DNA of 64,000 nucleotides. It comes from Zygnema cylindricum. Lineage: Eukaryota > Streptophyta > Zygnematophyceae > Zygnematales > Zygnemataceae. Under the pieces are notes generated by a model that did no database searches, was not told where the DNA came from, and saw only the letters and a program-made list of their open reading frames with translations. The DNA lies in contig JBBHKE010003165.1 in the NCBI GenBank assembly GCA_037447655.1, positions 62,001-126,000 of the forward strand, written 5' to 3'. Within the stretch, counting starts at the first letter, position 1; each line of letters begins with the position of its first letter. The position numbers and the translations under genes are program-made. This document shows positions 12,114 through 21,775 of this stretch, in pieces.

Positions 12114-13164
12114 GAAAAGCATACCCTTGTGGAAATTGAGTATCCGGAGTGACATAATTTGGGATATGATGGGCAACATTGCCATATCCAAATTCTGGTG
12201 AGGGAGGGAGGACAAAAGGGGAAGCTACTGGAGTGGGAAAATTAGAGTGAAAATGTGGGGAGAAAGCGGTCGACCAATGGAGGTTAACGGGGTTTGAAGA
12301 GGCATAGTGCGCTGCGGCGTTAGAAGATTGTGGAAAGGATGGAGAAGGGGAATAATGGTGAGGATAAGGAAAATTTGGAGGGAAAGAAATGTGTGGAGGG
12401 AGTGGGGGGGTGGGAAGAACTGGTGGGTTGACATGGGCAGCTTTGGCATTCCCTCCAAGTTTAGGGGGATTGGAAGCCTCGGCTGCTTTCTGCCTCGCCA
12501 ATTTTTGACAGTCTTCAACGGAATGTCCTTTTGTTTTGCAGTAGGCGCAAAACAAACGCTGCACCCCCTTAGAGTTAGTCTTCTGATTTTTGGCAATAAA
12601 GGCATTTGCATTAGAGAGATTTGGAGCAGAAAAAGAGAGAAGTTTTGTCTCTTCATGCAAAAGTTTGCTACAAAGTGAGTGAAAAGGAATGGATTGGTCT
12701 AGATTGTCAAACGAGGAAATGAAATGGGAAAAGGTTTCAGGGAGTCCTCCCAAAAGGGTTGAAGAGAGGTCCTCGTCGGAAAGATGCACGCCTATCATGG
12801 TGCATTTTCCGGCCGACAATTCGACGGTGCTAATCCAATCCTGCATAGATTCCGACGGCTTTTTCATGGAGTTAAAAAACGCTCGTTTTTGAATTCGGCG
12901 AGCGGCCCATCTGGTTTGAATGTAAGCTGCTTGAAGACGACTCCAAGCCTCGGCGGAAGAGGAGGCGCCGCGAATAAGACGAGTGCGCTCGGTAGTAAGT
13001 GACATCACTAGACGAGCGTGCGCATCCTCGTCCTTTTGTTTCCATGTAGCTATTGCCAACTCTTTGGTAGCTTTTTCTGCTGGTGTATCAGTAGAGGAAA
13101 GGATAGGAGGTTTTGAAATTCCTATAAAATGGTCCCAAATCTTCTCGTGTTTGAAAAAATGCAT
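12088..13164 (-). pseudogene. copia-1 gag
   Basis: 358 residues from the first ATG of the frame. The UBN2-type gag region (YDWSFS just upstream of the ATG, then HFFKHEKIWDHFIG, SAEAWSRLQAAY) is followed by a CCHC zinc knuckle, CAYCKTKGHSVEDC, at residues 206-219, and a Pro/Ser-rich tail. Gag coats the RNA genome. The native start is probably upstream at about 13225, next to the primer binding site: FDGQNFYDWSFS precedes the chosen ATG in the same frame, but a TAG lies just before it (about 13206). The frame stops at 12088 and protease continues in -1. Confidence 0.8.
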
Positions 13165-13234
13165 GGCTGAAAATGACCAATCATAAAAGTTTTGGCCATC
13201 AAACTTCTAGATACTATTAGAAGTGGCATGGCTA

Positions 13235-13245
13235 GGCCTATAACC
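13235..13245 (-). promoter_or_regulatory. Primer binding site of copia-1 (mutated anticodon-arm type)
   Basis: Minus strand GGTTATAGGCC directly after the 5' LTR. Compared with GGTTATGGGCC of the other two copia elements, one base differs, and the ATG has become ATA. It does not match the usual acceptor-end site TGGTATCAGAGC. Confidence 0.6.
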
Positions 13246-13357
13246 TATTGGAGGTGGATTGGCGGAAGCCATGAAATTGTACACAAGAGAAAGATCAATG
13301 CATTGGAGAGAGGAATTGATTTGTATTTGGGATGATTTCATTAAGTGAGAAGAGTCA

Positions 13358-13365
13358 CTTATATA
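13358..13365 (-). promoter_or_regulatory. TATA box of copia-1 LTR promoter
   Basis: Minus strand TATATAAG, about 330 bases into the LTR, after the U3 repeats and before the presumed R region. The same box is present in the 3' LTR at 8320-8327. Confidence 0.55.
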
Positions 13366-13466
13366 CGAAATATACAATGCTAATTACTGTGGAGTCTAAG
13401 CGCTCTACGGTGCGCTGTAACAAAGTAATCTTAGTCTAGATTCTAACAAATGTATGTAAGACAAAA

Positions 13467-13637
13467 GACTGGACCGTCGGCTAAAAGACTGGACCGACGG
13501 TCAAAGGACTTCTACGTAAAGGACTAGACCGACGTATGTAACGAAAAAGTACAATCGACTGGACCGACGTATGGAAGTACGGACTGGACCAAAAAGTGAG
13601 ACGTGCGGACAAGTCGGTCAACAAGACTTGACCGACG
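13467..13637. promoter_or_regulatory. U3 repeats with ACCGAC cores (copia-1)
   Basis: GACTGGACCGTCGG, GACTGGACCGACGG, GACTAGACCGACG, GACTGGACCGACG and GACTTGACCGACG follow each other, with one further ACCGAC on the minus strand. RCCGAC is the DRE/CRT core bound by plant DREB/CBF factors. The same block is at 8429-8599. Confidence 0.5.
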
Positions 13638-13696
13638 TAAGAAAACGTACGAACACGACAAAAAATATCCTACGCTAAATGTTCTGTAACAACACC

Positions 13697-15254
13697 GACT
13701 AGTTTATGATAATAAATTAAGACGTATTATAGTTTTTGCTTTCTTAAAAAGATTAAGATTTTCTAGCTAGCTTTCTAAATTTGCGGAAGCAGGAAATATA
13801 AAAGAATCTGGTAACATATTATGTGGAATTTGTTTATTTGAATTCCGAACATTTGCAATTTTTTTGCAAGGAGTTTTGAAATTTGGACATTTGAAAATTG
13901 TTTATCACAATTCCACTTGTCTCAGAATTGTTTAGTTTTAATTTCTATCCTTTTCTTCGTACATTCAAAATTTTTACATTTAAAATTGAAATTTTGAAAT
14001 TTGTAGATTTGAACGTTTGAAATTCCTTAAATTAAGTTTTTCGTATGAAATCTGGAAATTTAAAATTTGTAATTTTTTAAATTTGAAAGCTTTCCATTTG
14101 TGAACTATATTTTAAATTTCTACATTGAATCCTAGCCAAACATATTCGAATGGGAAAACAAGAATCAAAGAGAAATCCGTATCATTATTGTACCATTTTA
14201 TATATTTTTAACATTTTGAAGTACATTTAGATTCAAAATAAGAGTGAAAACACAATTAGTGTGAGAATTAGAATTGTTTTAGTGACTCTAGTTTAACTAT
14301 GATTGTGAACAACAAGAGAATGGTTTAAAAAAGAGGAAATTAGTGGTAAAAAAGAAATTGGATGGATTTATTACACTGTGACGAACATGTTTTGGTCCTT
14401 TCACATATTGGAGTCCATTTTCCATCCTTCCCAACTTCTCCAAACGTCGCGTCACAAAAACAAAGGGCCTCCTAAGGGAAAGAGGAGACACCCTCGGTTA
14501 TTTTCACCTCCTTGCTTTCACTATACAGCACCTCCTTTTTTTTAAAGGATTGAACTGCTGAAATAGCATCTTGATTCGAATCGGTTAACAATTTCTTTAA
14601 AACAATCAATATTGGAACAACAAACGACTCTCGATATTAGTGTTGCGTATGGAGATGATTTTCGTTGTGTTAAGCATTTCGATACTCGTACAAAACTCAA
14701 CGAGTAGTTGCTGTACGGTTTTGGTGCGTTTTGGTACTGTACCGCCATATTTCCGATTTTCAGTTTCGATATACTGAACAGTTTGAATGCTTAGAAAGTG
14801 CAAAAATGTTGGAAAATGTCTTTTTTTTAAGTGTGTCCTCCTTGTAATCCTTTAATTTTGTCTTCCGCTTCGTGATGTTTTTTTGCATTTTTGGCTTTTT
14901 TTGAGGCGATTTTAGTGTTTCTAAGTGCTTTAGCTTTCGGGGTTTCTTTTTGGGCAAACGACTTTATGGGTAAGAAGAATTAAATTCAAATAAAATATCG
15001 TGCAGTTTGGAACGCACAGAAATTAGAGTTACCAATAAAATCGAGCTTTCATGTCGACGAATATCAAGGCTCCGCTCGATATTAAAAATTGAAAATCGTC
15101 GATGCCGGCATTTTCGCAAGGCTGCTCGATATAGACCTCGGAGCAAAAAATGCAGAAATTCAGTGCGGAACATGCGAAATCTTTATGCATTTTGACACTT
15201 TCACTTAAGGTACATTTCATGGAGTCGTAACTTAACAGTGCGTCTCTTTGTGCC
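13697..15254. other. No gene seen; AT-rich, partly low complexity
   Basis: About 13850-14110 is a degenerate series of AAATTTGAAATTTG-like words. The rest has no coding signal I can support. Confidence 0.5.
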
Positions 15255-15262
15255 AAAGTAAG

Positions 15263-15538
15263 GATAGTTCAAAAGTAGGCGTTTTTATGGTAGCCTTTGG
15301 TCGGCGCCTTTATTGTAAGTTGTGTTATGGGCTTTTCATGTGATCTTCTTAGATCTCTACTTTGGTCAACGACCGTCCGATCAGCCAAATCTGACGGTGT
15401 AAATAATTTTTTTGGTCCAAATGTTTTAATTGGTCCAATTTTTGGTCCGAATACAATATGGGTCTTAAGGTCATATTGTATGTTTTGCATACAATAGGCA
15501 TATTTTATAGGCCTACTTTCACCTACTTTTGAACTATG
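15263..15538. mobile_element. 276-bp TIR MITE with 8-bp target duplication
   Basis: Terminal inverted repeats GATAGTTCAAAAGTAGG and CCTACTTTTGAACTATG (one mismatch, at the terminal base), flanked by AAAGTAAG at 15255-15262 and 15539-15546. An 8-bp duplication fits hAT-like elements (a 9-bp Mutator-like reading is also possible, as the next base also matches). Non-coding. Confidence 0.8.
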
Positions 15539-15546
15539 AAAGTAAG

Positions 15547-16254
15547 GGATTTTTTTTGTCATTTTCTTGTAGAGCCGTACCGCGTAAGTTTCTTGAGTAC
15601 AGAAAAACAGAAAAAAAGAGGTACATTTTGCATCATCATCGAATTTAAGATGTACTACATGTTGTCGTCTTGTGTTCTTCGACCCACGGCCACGCCAAAA
15701 AACGTCATCTTCAAACTTTTCTATAAAATACAGGGCCAATGTGTTTTAAAACAAATTATTTTTCAGAAACAAATAGGAACACGTATTCGCACGTGTAAAA
15801 TTTTACAAAAATTTATAACGAATTCAAGCGATGGCGAAAGGTACATTATTCGTTATGTTTTGTCCGTTTGCGTCCATCAAAGTACACAACTTATTGTGTT
15901 TTGTCGCGTTTTGTTTGGTACGGACTTTACCATTCCAAGGGTCTGAAAATTCCGTTGCCATTTGACGAAATCTTAAGAAATCTTTGAGGGCGCCCCAACA
16001 AGTCGCACACGCCGCCTCTCTCACGCAGCCCCGCATTCTCTCAACGTTCAAGGCAATTTTTTACATTATGGTGCGTCGTCACAGATTGTACACTGTCAAC
16101 AAGCGCCATGGGCATTGTCCACGTATACTATCATCACGCCCTTAAGTGACAACTTTGTTTGGTACACATAGGGACACACGAAATCGGAGTCTGCCAGATC
16201 TGCGCTAAAAAACAAAGAAAATTCTCTAAGTTTGAAGTAAATAGAGACGCACTC
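15547..16254. other. No gene seen; diverged MITE-like sequence
   Basis: Several words resemble the Harbinger-like family (GTACATTTTGC, CGACCCACG, CATCTTCAAACTTTT), suggesting an old diverged copy, but no ends are recognisable. Confidence 0.4.
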
Positions 16255-16257
16255 TTA

Positions 16258-16620
16258 GGGCGTGTTCCCATGTGTTAAAGTAAAGGTTTTTTTCCGGCGT
16301 TTTCACAGAAAATGGAACTTCTAACGAGAAAATATTACGCCGTACTAAAAATGAGCAAAAAAACAAGTAAATTTTGCGTCTTCTTGAAACTTGGAAGGTA
16401 CGACAATTTGGCGTTATTAATATCGTGACCCACTTCCAGCTCATCTTCACACTTGCATTGGAATCAAATCGCTACCTGATTTTAATCAAGAAACTACCCT
16501 ATTGACGAATAGAAAACTTGGATTGCACGCGTCAAACGTTTTTCGAATTTTTTTTTGCAGTTAGGAGAGTACACGAAAAAAAAAAATTGTCCGTTTGCTA
16601 ACAATTTGTTTGTTTTTGTG
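16258..16620. mobile_element. Left half of Harbinger-like MITE
   Basis: Starts with TTA followed by GGGCGTGTTCCCATGTGTTA and can be followed base by base against 43542-43890 (TATTACGCCGTAC, CCCACTTCCAGCTCATCTTC, CTACCCTATTGACGAATAG, TTGCACGCGTCAAA). The matching right end is missing, so this is a truncated copy. Confidence 0.75.
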
Positions 16621-17846
16621 GATATACAAAATTTGTTTGTAATTGCATTAAATAGAAAAGCGTAGAAAATGGCAACAGACAGCCGGACAGGATCGGCGCA
16701 TTGAAAAAAGCCCGACGTCTACAATGTCACGCTGAACATTCAATGTCACTTTCACTACACTGCCAATCGCTATTAGCGTTGTGTACACTCATTCCCTCCC
16801 GTTTTTTTTTTTTTTTTATTCTCTTTTAGAGTAGTTCATTCTATTTTTTTCTTTACTCTATTTATGGTTAATTTCCAAAACGAAGGAACGTTTTCGCATG
16901 TATAGTATGGCGTACGGTCGGTGTCAGACCGTACAAATTTGTATCTTTTTAAGTGAAAAACTTTAGTTAATGAGTTTTAGGAACCTCAGACGCATGAGAA
17001 TATGTGCTCTAAAAAATGGATGAAATCGGGTCATCAAATATCACGTTCGAACATATTTGTCCAACAACCACGTTTCGACAATGTGAATATCAAACATATT
17101 CGCACATGCAATATCGTTTAACTCAGTAAAGAACATAACTGTGTGAAATGTTGTTTGGGCGTATAACTGTAAACTTTGATATTTACGGTTTCAACTCTAA
17201 GTAAGTTTTAGGTAATCAGTTAGAGTGATTATTAATGTTATTTTGTGGTTTTGGGTAATTTGGCGTAAATGTTGATGCTATTAAGGTGATAATTATCCCA
17301 TTTAGTATAAAATTCTATTGTAAAATGGTGCCGAACATAAAATCTAGTAAACGTTTATGTAAATATGGGTTGATGTGCCAAAAAAGCCTCAATTTGGGGT
17401 TATTCATTGAATTAAATAGAATACAATATTAACATTTGGCGTAGGTGATATTTGGGGCCGGGAACCACCAAATGCAAACAGGCCGCAAAAAAAAGGGGTT
17501 CCTTCTTCACAAATCACAACAAATCGTCTTTTGTACCTTTGGGATCTAGCGCCTATGTCGTCGCCTACGTCGTCATTCTCATTAAAATTTCAATCAATTC
17601 ACCAAGAAATAGGCTAAAGCGCCGCCGCCTGGTCCACTTCTCATCCATGGATTCCATTTCATGGACGTCATCATTCCATTCCTACTTCCCTTTGCTCACG
17701 CCATCGGTATTTCTCACCCTCCTCATCCATTTTTTTCTTATCGGTTTCTACATCTTTTTTTCTCTCTCACAAATTTATCATCCCATTTTTACCTCTCACT
17801 AAGCTTTGTTTCCTCTCTATCTACCTACCATTTCCTACTCCACCCA
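16621..17846. other. No gene seen; T-run and CT-rich flank
   Basis: Holds a run of 15 or more T near 16802, a GTACGGTC/GACCGTAC inverted pair near 16912-16935, and a CT-rich stretch from about 17660. The CT-rich stretch continues after the chromovirus at 31624, as expected if the insertion split it. Confidence 0.5.
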
Positions 17847-17851
17847 CCTTG

Positions 17852-18371
17852 TGTAAAAAGAGTAACCAAGACACCACGTCCAAGATGCACAGCGGAATAT
17901 TCCCAAAGATTCACTCGTAGCAACACAAAGGTTACACGGTGTATACAAGGAAAAGCTGGAGCTTTATTAATCAGGAAGAGATTACAAATTGTTTGCTCGC
18001 TGTTTGAAGTCTACTTCAAAAAAGAGTGTCTCTTCACTAAATCTACTCACTAATTAGACTAGCTACTTGCCAATTAATCCGTTACTACAGCTAGTCAACT
18101 ATATACACGTGGACACACTTCATTAATTTCATCGTACCCACAGTAAGTTGTAGAACTATACAGTACACTCTACATTTTGCTACATTGCTATGCTGCTAAG
18201 TTGCGTTGCTATGCTGCTATCTTGCGCTAGTCCGACATCGCTGCTACGCTGCTCTAACATCGCTGCTGCCCTGCTCTGACATTGCAACAACAGTAGCTTC
18301 TCCACTTTGCTCCCATAATGTAACCTTATTACAATTTCTCCACTATGCTCCGATTGTGTAACCCTATTACA
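17852..18371 (-). repeat. 3' LTR of the chromovirus
   Basis: Runs from TGTAAAAAGAG to CCTATTACA on the plus strand. Longer than its partner because of an extra segment rich in GCTGCT and CTGACAT words near 18230-18360. Confidence 0.9.
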
Positions 18372-18386
18372 GTGCCCCCCACCTAG
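18372..18386 (-). promoter_or_regulatory. Polypurine tract of the chromovirus
   Basis: Minus strand CTAGGTGGGGGGCAC directly before the LTR. Confidence 0.7.
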
Positions 18387-18414
18387 AATTCACCGTCCCG
18401 ATAAATGATGTTCA

Positions 18415-19732
18415 TTAAGGAAACTGTATTTGTTGCAGTATTCCGTCTATCTCGCTGCGGTAATCCTTGAACTCTTGATGGAGCACATTGAACCTCCGAA
18501 AGAGTTGTTGGTGGCTATCACGTAGGTCATCGATGAAGCTTTGTAAGTCTTCGCTTCTCTTTTCCATGTGACGAGTGCGATGGTCATATGCTGCCAGCCG
18601 CCGCTAGGTGATTTGCCAACTCAGATGTTTGTCTCCTTCCTCGGGGGCACTCTCTGGTGCTACCGGTTCTGATCGAGGCAGTTCTAGTACCACTTAGACC
18701 GGAATCGGACTCGGAAAAGTTTGAGTCGTTTCCGCTGGTTACTCCTCTTTTTCCTCAGCTTCGGCTTCCCACCGCGGTACATTCCTCAATTTGAAAGAAA
18801 CGTGCTTTCTAGCAGCTTGGGCCCTCTGCAACGCGTTCTTTTGGGCCAATTTCAGTGCGCGTACCTCGCGTGTGACTTCAACCCGTGAATTGATATCCTG
18901 GGGGCGAACATTTCATGGATGGTATTTTTAAAGCAACCCGAGAACGTCCACCGGGTATCAGTAGTGGTCCTGGACCACCTCTACAAACGGCAAGACGTGA
19001 GGGTTCAGCTGGACGTAACCCTTATGATTATTCCCCACGTCTTTTCTACGCATGAAATTCCACGCAGGGTGAGAAGGTACGGAGGCAAGAATGTTGAGTG
19101 GTTCCCCAATTTTCCCCGTACGCCACTCTTTTGGCCACTTTGCAGGGTCCTAGTAGAACTGTTTCACAAAGCTGAAGGTTAGGTTGGGGTTTTGGGAGTC
19201 TATGGGTAGAGGAAATAGATAGTCGAGGATTTCTTCTTCCCTCTCACTCTCTTCCTCCCTTTCCCCTTTTTCTCTTTGGAGGAAGAATACGCCATCCTCG
19301 CTAGGATACTACTCCTCCGCCTTCTTCTCGGAGCTCTCCAAAGTTTGCTCATCGCGATACTCTTTTTTTTAGAATCTCTCATCACTTGCAGGTCAGAGGC
19401 ACACTCCTCTTTTGGTGGAGATGTCGATTCCCGCTCTGGTTCTTCGGCATCTGAGAGCTCGTGATCCTCTTCCTCTTCACGGTCACTTCTTTGAGTGGGT
19501 TATACTCTAGGTCTTGCAAATTTTGTGATTCTTCCTCTCTTGTGGTTCCAACTGTGTCCTCCATGCCAAAAGTTGCTTCTACCGTTTCCCCTTCCTCCGT
19601 TACTGTTATACTCTAGTCCACTTCTTTTATGGCCTTGGATGCGGCCATAAGTCAATCCCAATAAGGTATATCATCATTTTCCTTCTACACTAGTCTCCTC
19701 TTTTTCGGTGGTGGAGAGGATGATGACGACAT
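18415..19732 (-). pseudogene. Extra decayed ORF 3' of pol in the chromovirus
   Basis: On the element's coding strand an additional reading frame follows pol. It opens with MSSSSSPPPKKRRLV, a typical monopartite nuclear localisation signal, at 19732, passes an acidic stretch (REEEEDHELSDAEE) and a basic one (RRRRRS, KGKGRKRVRGKKK), then a more globular-looking part (LNILASVPSHPAWNFMRRKD). It ends in a Gln/Glu-rich probable coiled coil (SEDLQSFIDDLRDSHQQLF) with a final TAA at 18415-18417, 43 bases before the LTR. About ten internal stops and two frame changes interrupt roughly 439 codons; most stops fit CAG, CGA, CAA or TGG codons hit by transitions. I do not recognise the family. Confidence 0.55.
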
Positions 19733-20110
19733 GGTCGCTATTGTGGTGCAAAGTTCTAGTAAATCGATAGGTGCCGGTAGGCTGTTGGTATGAAGCAAGT
19801 GGTTCTCCCGACTGCTACTATTAGGTTTTTCATTAGGGCTTATGGCGGCTTTTATAGTGGGTTTTGGAAGTTTCATCATCGAAACCTTCCTTGCGTCCCG
19901 ATGTTCGATGGTATCGCAGTGTTCAAAACTTTGCCGATTGCGAGACTTTGGCGATATCACAGGTTCGGCGTCGCCAGTGTTGCGATTCACAATTTCGTTG
20001 TTGCGATCCTCTATCAGCGTAGTTGCGATGCTGTGTTCTGTGGTAACTTAGTTGCTATTCTTCGATCACGTGGTTGCTCAGCAATAGCGCTGCGATTTTC
20101 ATCATCCTTC

Positions 20111-20715
20111 CTACGTTGTGTTGTTGAGCCCTAAGATGACGGCGACGGTTGCGACATTGCGATTCGTTTTTCGTAGGCGTCCGTTGTGGCTGCCGCTCTG
20201 GTTAGGCTGAGTGTCTGCACTTTGCTGAAATCGACACAGTAATTCCGAGGCGAGAAGATTGTTTTCATCAATCGAAGAATCATCTTCCGCATTGTAACCT
20301 TTCCATCAAACCAAGTTCTGAGTAGTTTGCAACCGCCCTCGTCGTAATAGGCAGGACTAGAGGATCTCTTCTACCTCATATTCATCCAGGGTATTTTGAA
20401 CAGAGGGAAGAGGTGTATTGCGAAGCCGATTTGGGAACAGTGAATCGCGATTGCGGAATGGCTTGAGAAGGGACACATGAAAGACATCATGTATTTTCCA
20501 TTCTGGTGGAATGTCGAGTTTATAAGCAACCGCATTGACTTTGGAGAGTATAGTAAATGGTCTTGTAAATCTTGGTGCCAACTTTGTAGAGAGTGCATGG
20601 GGGAGGGAGAGGTTTGCCATATTCAGTCTTACTTTGTCTCCAACACGAAAGTTAATGTATTGTCTATGAGTGTCAACTTGAGATTAAGACGGCTCTTTGC
20701 TTGTTGCAGGACTAT
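20111..20715 (-). pseudogene. Chromovirus integrase C-terminus and chromodomain
   Basis: The 3' part of the split integrase: LSTKLAPRFTRPFTILSKV and HDVFHVSLLKPF are the conserved C-terminal integrase region. DEYEVEEIL starts the chromodomain, followed by QTTQNLV, WKGYNAEDDSSID and ENNLL, with TAG and TGA codons where the consensus has sense codons. Chromodomains target integration to methylated-histone chromatin. Pol ends at TAG 20111-20113. A frame change lies near 20630. Copia-2 separates this part from 27173-28252. Confidence 0.8.
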
Positions 20716-20899
20716 CGCTGTGTTGAAATAAGTAGTTTTTAATATATTTTCTAGGTCTAAATTTATTAGAAAAGAAAAAGTAGGCAGCCTGCCTCTATCT
20801 CTTTTCTCTCTCTCACCCCCATACTTGTTGTAGTCACTGAAAGAGAGAGAGAGAGAACAATGGAGCCATGGCTGCCTCAACTCCATAGGAAGGACTAAA

Positions 20900-20917
20900 G
20901 AGTGGCTTAAGCCACTC
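20900..20917. repeat. 18-bp perfect palindrome in copia-2 LTR
   Basis: GAGTGGCTTAAGCCACTC, next to the tRNA-like segment and repeated in the 3' LTR. Confidence 0.85.
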
Positions 20918-20926
20918 TCAACAAAA

Positions 20927-21000
20927 GGTTGAGTCCGGAAGGACTCGAACCCCCGACGGGTAGAGCGCGGCGTAGCCGTTAGCTCTAACCAGTCTGTCGT
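20927..21000 (-). other. tRNA-like (SINE-type) segment inside LTR
   Basis: On the minus strand 74 bases contain GGTTCGAGTCC (exact Pol III B box) and, about 40 bases upstream, TGGTTAGAGCTAACG (A-box-like), at tRNA-like spacing. The ends do not pair into an acceptor stem, so it is not a functional tRNA gene. It is more likely a tRNA or SINE remnant captured by the LTR. The copy at 26309-26382 is closer to a tRNA (GACCGGCAGAG). Confidence 0.55.
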
Positions 21001-21539
21001 AGAAGTCCGTTAGGAGATATAGGGTTTCATTAGTATTTAATCTATTGTAATGTACTAGATTCATTTAACTGAAACCCTCGACGCCACACATAGATACAGT
21101 TCTACATATACGAAGTACTGTACTTGTTTGAAATGGATATCGCGCATTTTGTTTCGAAAGCGAAACAAATATCGCGCAAGTATTTATTACGGCCGAGATT
21201 GAATTTCACGTCAAATCTAACGGCGCACATTATCGCCGAAATCCCGGAATGGTCATTTTGGCATTTAGTGACGTGGCATGACCTGGCGCCACGTGGGAAG
21301 ACATCATTCGGTCGCGGGAATTCCGAGGAACGTACGGACGAGTGGAAAGTGGACACGCGTCCACTTAATGGCCTTGTCGTACAGAGGCCGTACAGAAAGT
21401 ACATCGGTAGTAGTACTTTCTTGTACTATACAGTTTTTTGATTGGTTCCTACAGGCAGTAGATAGGAGCTGTGAGAGAGAAGTAGGAAAAACTAGGACTT
21501 AGGAAAATTTAGGTAGATAGTCCTCTCTCTGAGAGTTTG

Positions 21540-21546
21540 TATAAAT
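21540..21546 (+). promoter_or_regulatory. TATA box of copia-2 LTR
   Basis: TATAAAT after a CT-rich stretch, about 820 bases into the LTR. U3 is upstream and the transcript start is probably near 21570. Confidence 0.6.
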
Positions 21547-21760
21547 TGGCATCTTTTCCACCCTATAACTTATCGCCTGGTTGGCCTTTTTCAGTGATTC
21601 TTTTTTCTACGGACTCAGGGGAGTCCAGGCTACACATGGGTGCAGTCAAATTGTCAGTTTGCCTTTTTGGGCAGCAGTGGTTGTGGCTTAAAGTGGGTTA
21701 GTTAAATATTATCTAGAGGCTTCCTGTATTCTGTGGTCCAATGGAGGACACAGAATTGCA

Positions 21761-21775
21761 GGTTATGGGCCCACC
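21761..21775 (+). promoter_or_regulatory. Primer binding site of copia-2 overlapping gag ATG
   Basis: GGTTATGGGCCCACC begins directly after the LTR and is complementary over 15 bases to the anticodon arm of plant initiator tRNA-Met. Its ATG (21765) is in frame with gag (MGPPSMVPTFNGSGF). Drosophila copia is known to prime from an internal fragment of the same tRNA. Confidence 0.75.

Larger units (their letters stand above)
8208..13691 (-). mobile_element. Complete Ty1/copia retrotransposon copia-1
   Basis: 5484 bp with two 446-bp LTRs that differ at about four positions (near 1%), flanked by the exact 5-bp target duplication ACACC (8203-8207 and 13692-13696). On the minus strand the order is 5' LTR, primer binding site, gag, protease, integrase, RT, RNase H, polypurine tract and 3' LTR, the copia order. 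Despite the young LTRs, the single gag-pol frame is broken at three places (near 12110, 11525 and 10680), so this copy cannot encode the full polyprotein and was probably mobilised by proteins from another copy, or mutated right after insertion. Confidence 0.95.
13246..13691 (-). repeat. 5' LTR of copia-1
   Basis: 446 bp, about 99% identical to 8208-8653. It holds U3 repeats at 13467-13637 and a TATA box at 13358-13365. Drives minus-strand transcription of the element. Confidence 0.93.
20721..21760 (+). repeat. 5' LTR of copia-2
   Basis: TGTTGAAATAAG to GAATTGCA. TATAAAT box at 21540-21546, a G-box (CCACGTGG) near 21290-21297, and the tRNA-like segment at 20927-21000. Confidence 0.95.

Noticed and set aside
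12100-12120. Programmed -1 frameshift between copia-1 gag and protease
   Set aside because: No standard slippery heptamer or clear downstream pseudoknot. The two further frame breaks in the same copy point to simple indels.
8661-13186. Plus-strand open frames across copia-1
   Set aside because: They are shadows of the minus-strand gag-pol frames.
17452-18053. Two overlapping open frames running into the chromovirus LTR
   Set aside because: CT-rich sequence read through; the second crosses the LTR border at 17852, so it cannot be an old gene.
20927-21000. Functional tRNA gene
   Set aside because: A and B boxes are present, but the ends cannot form an acceptor stem and the anticodon arm is unclear.
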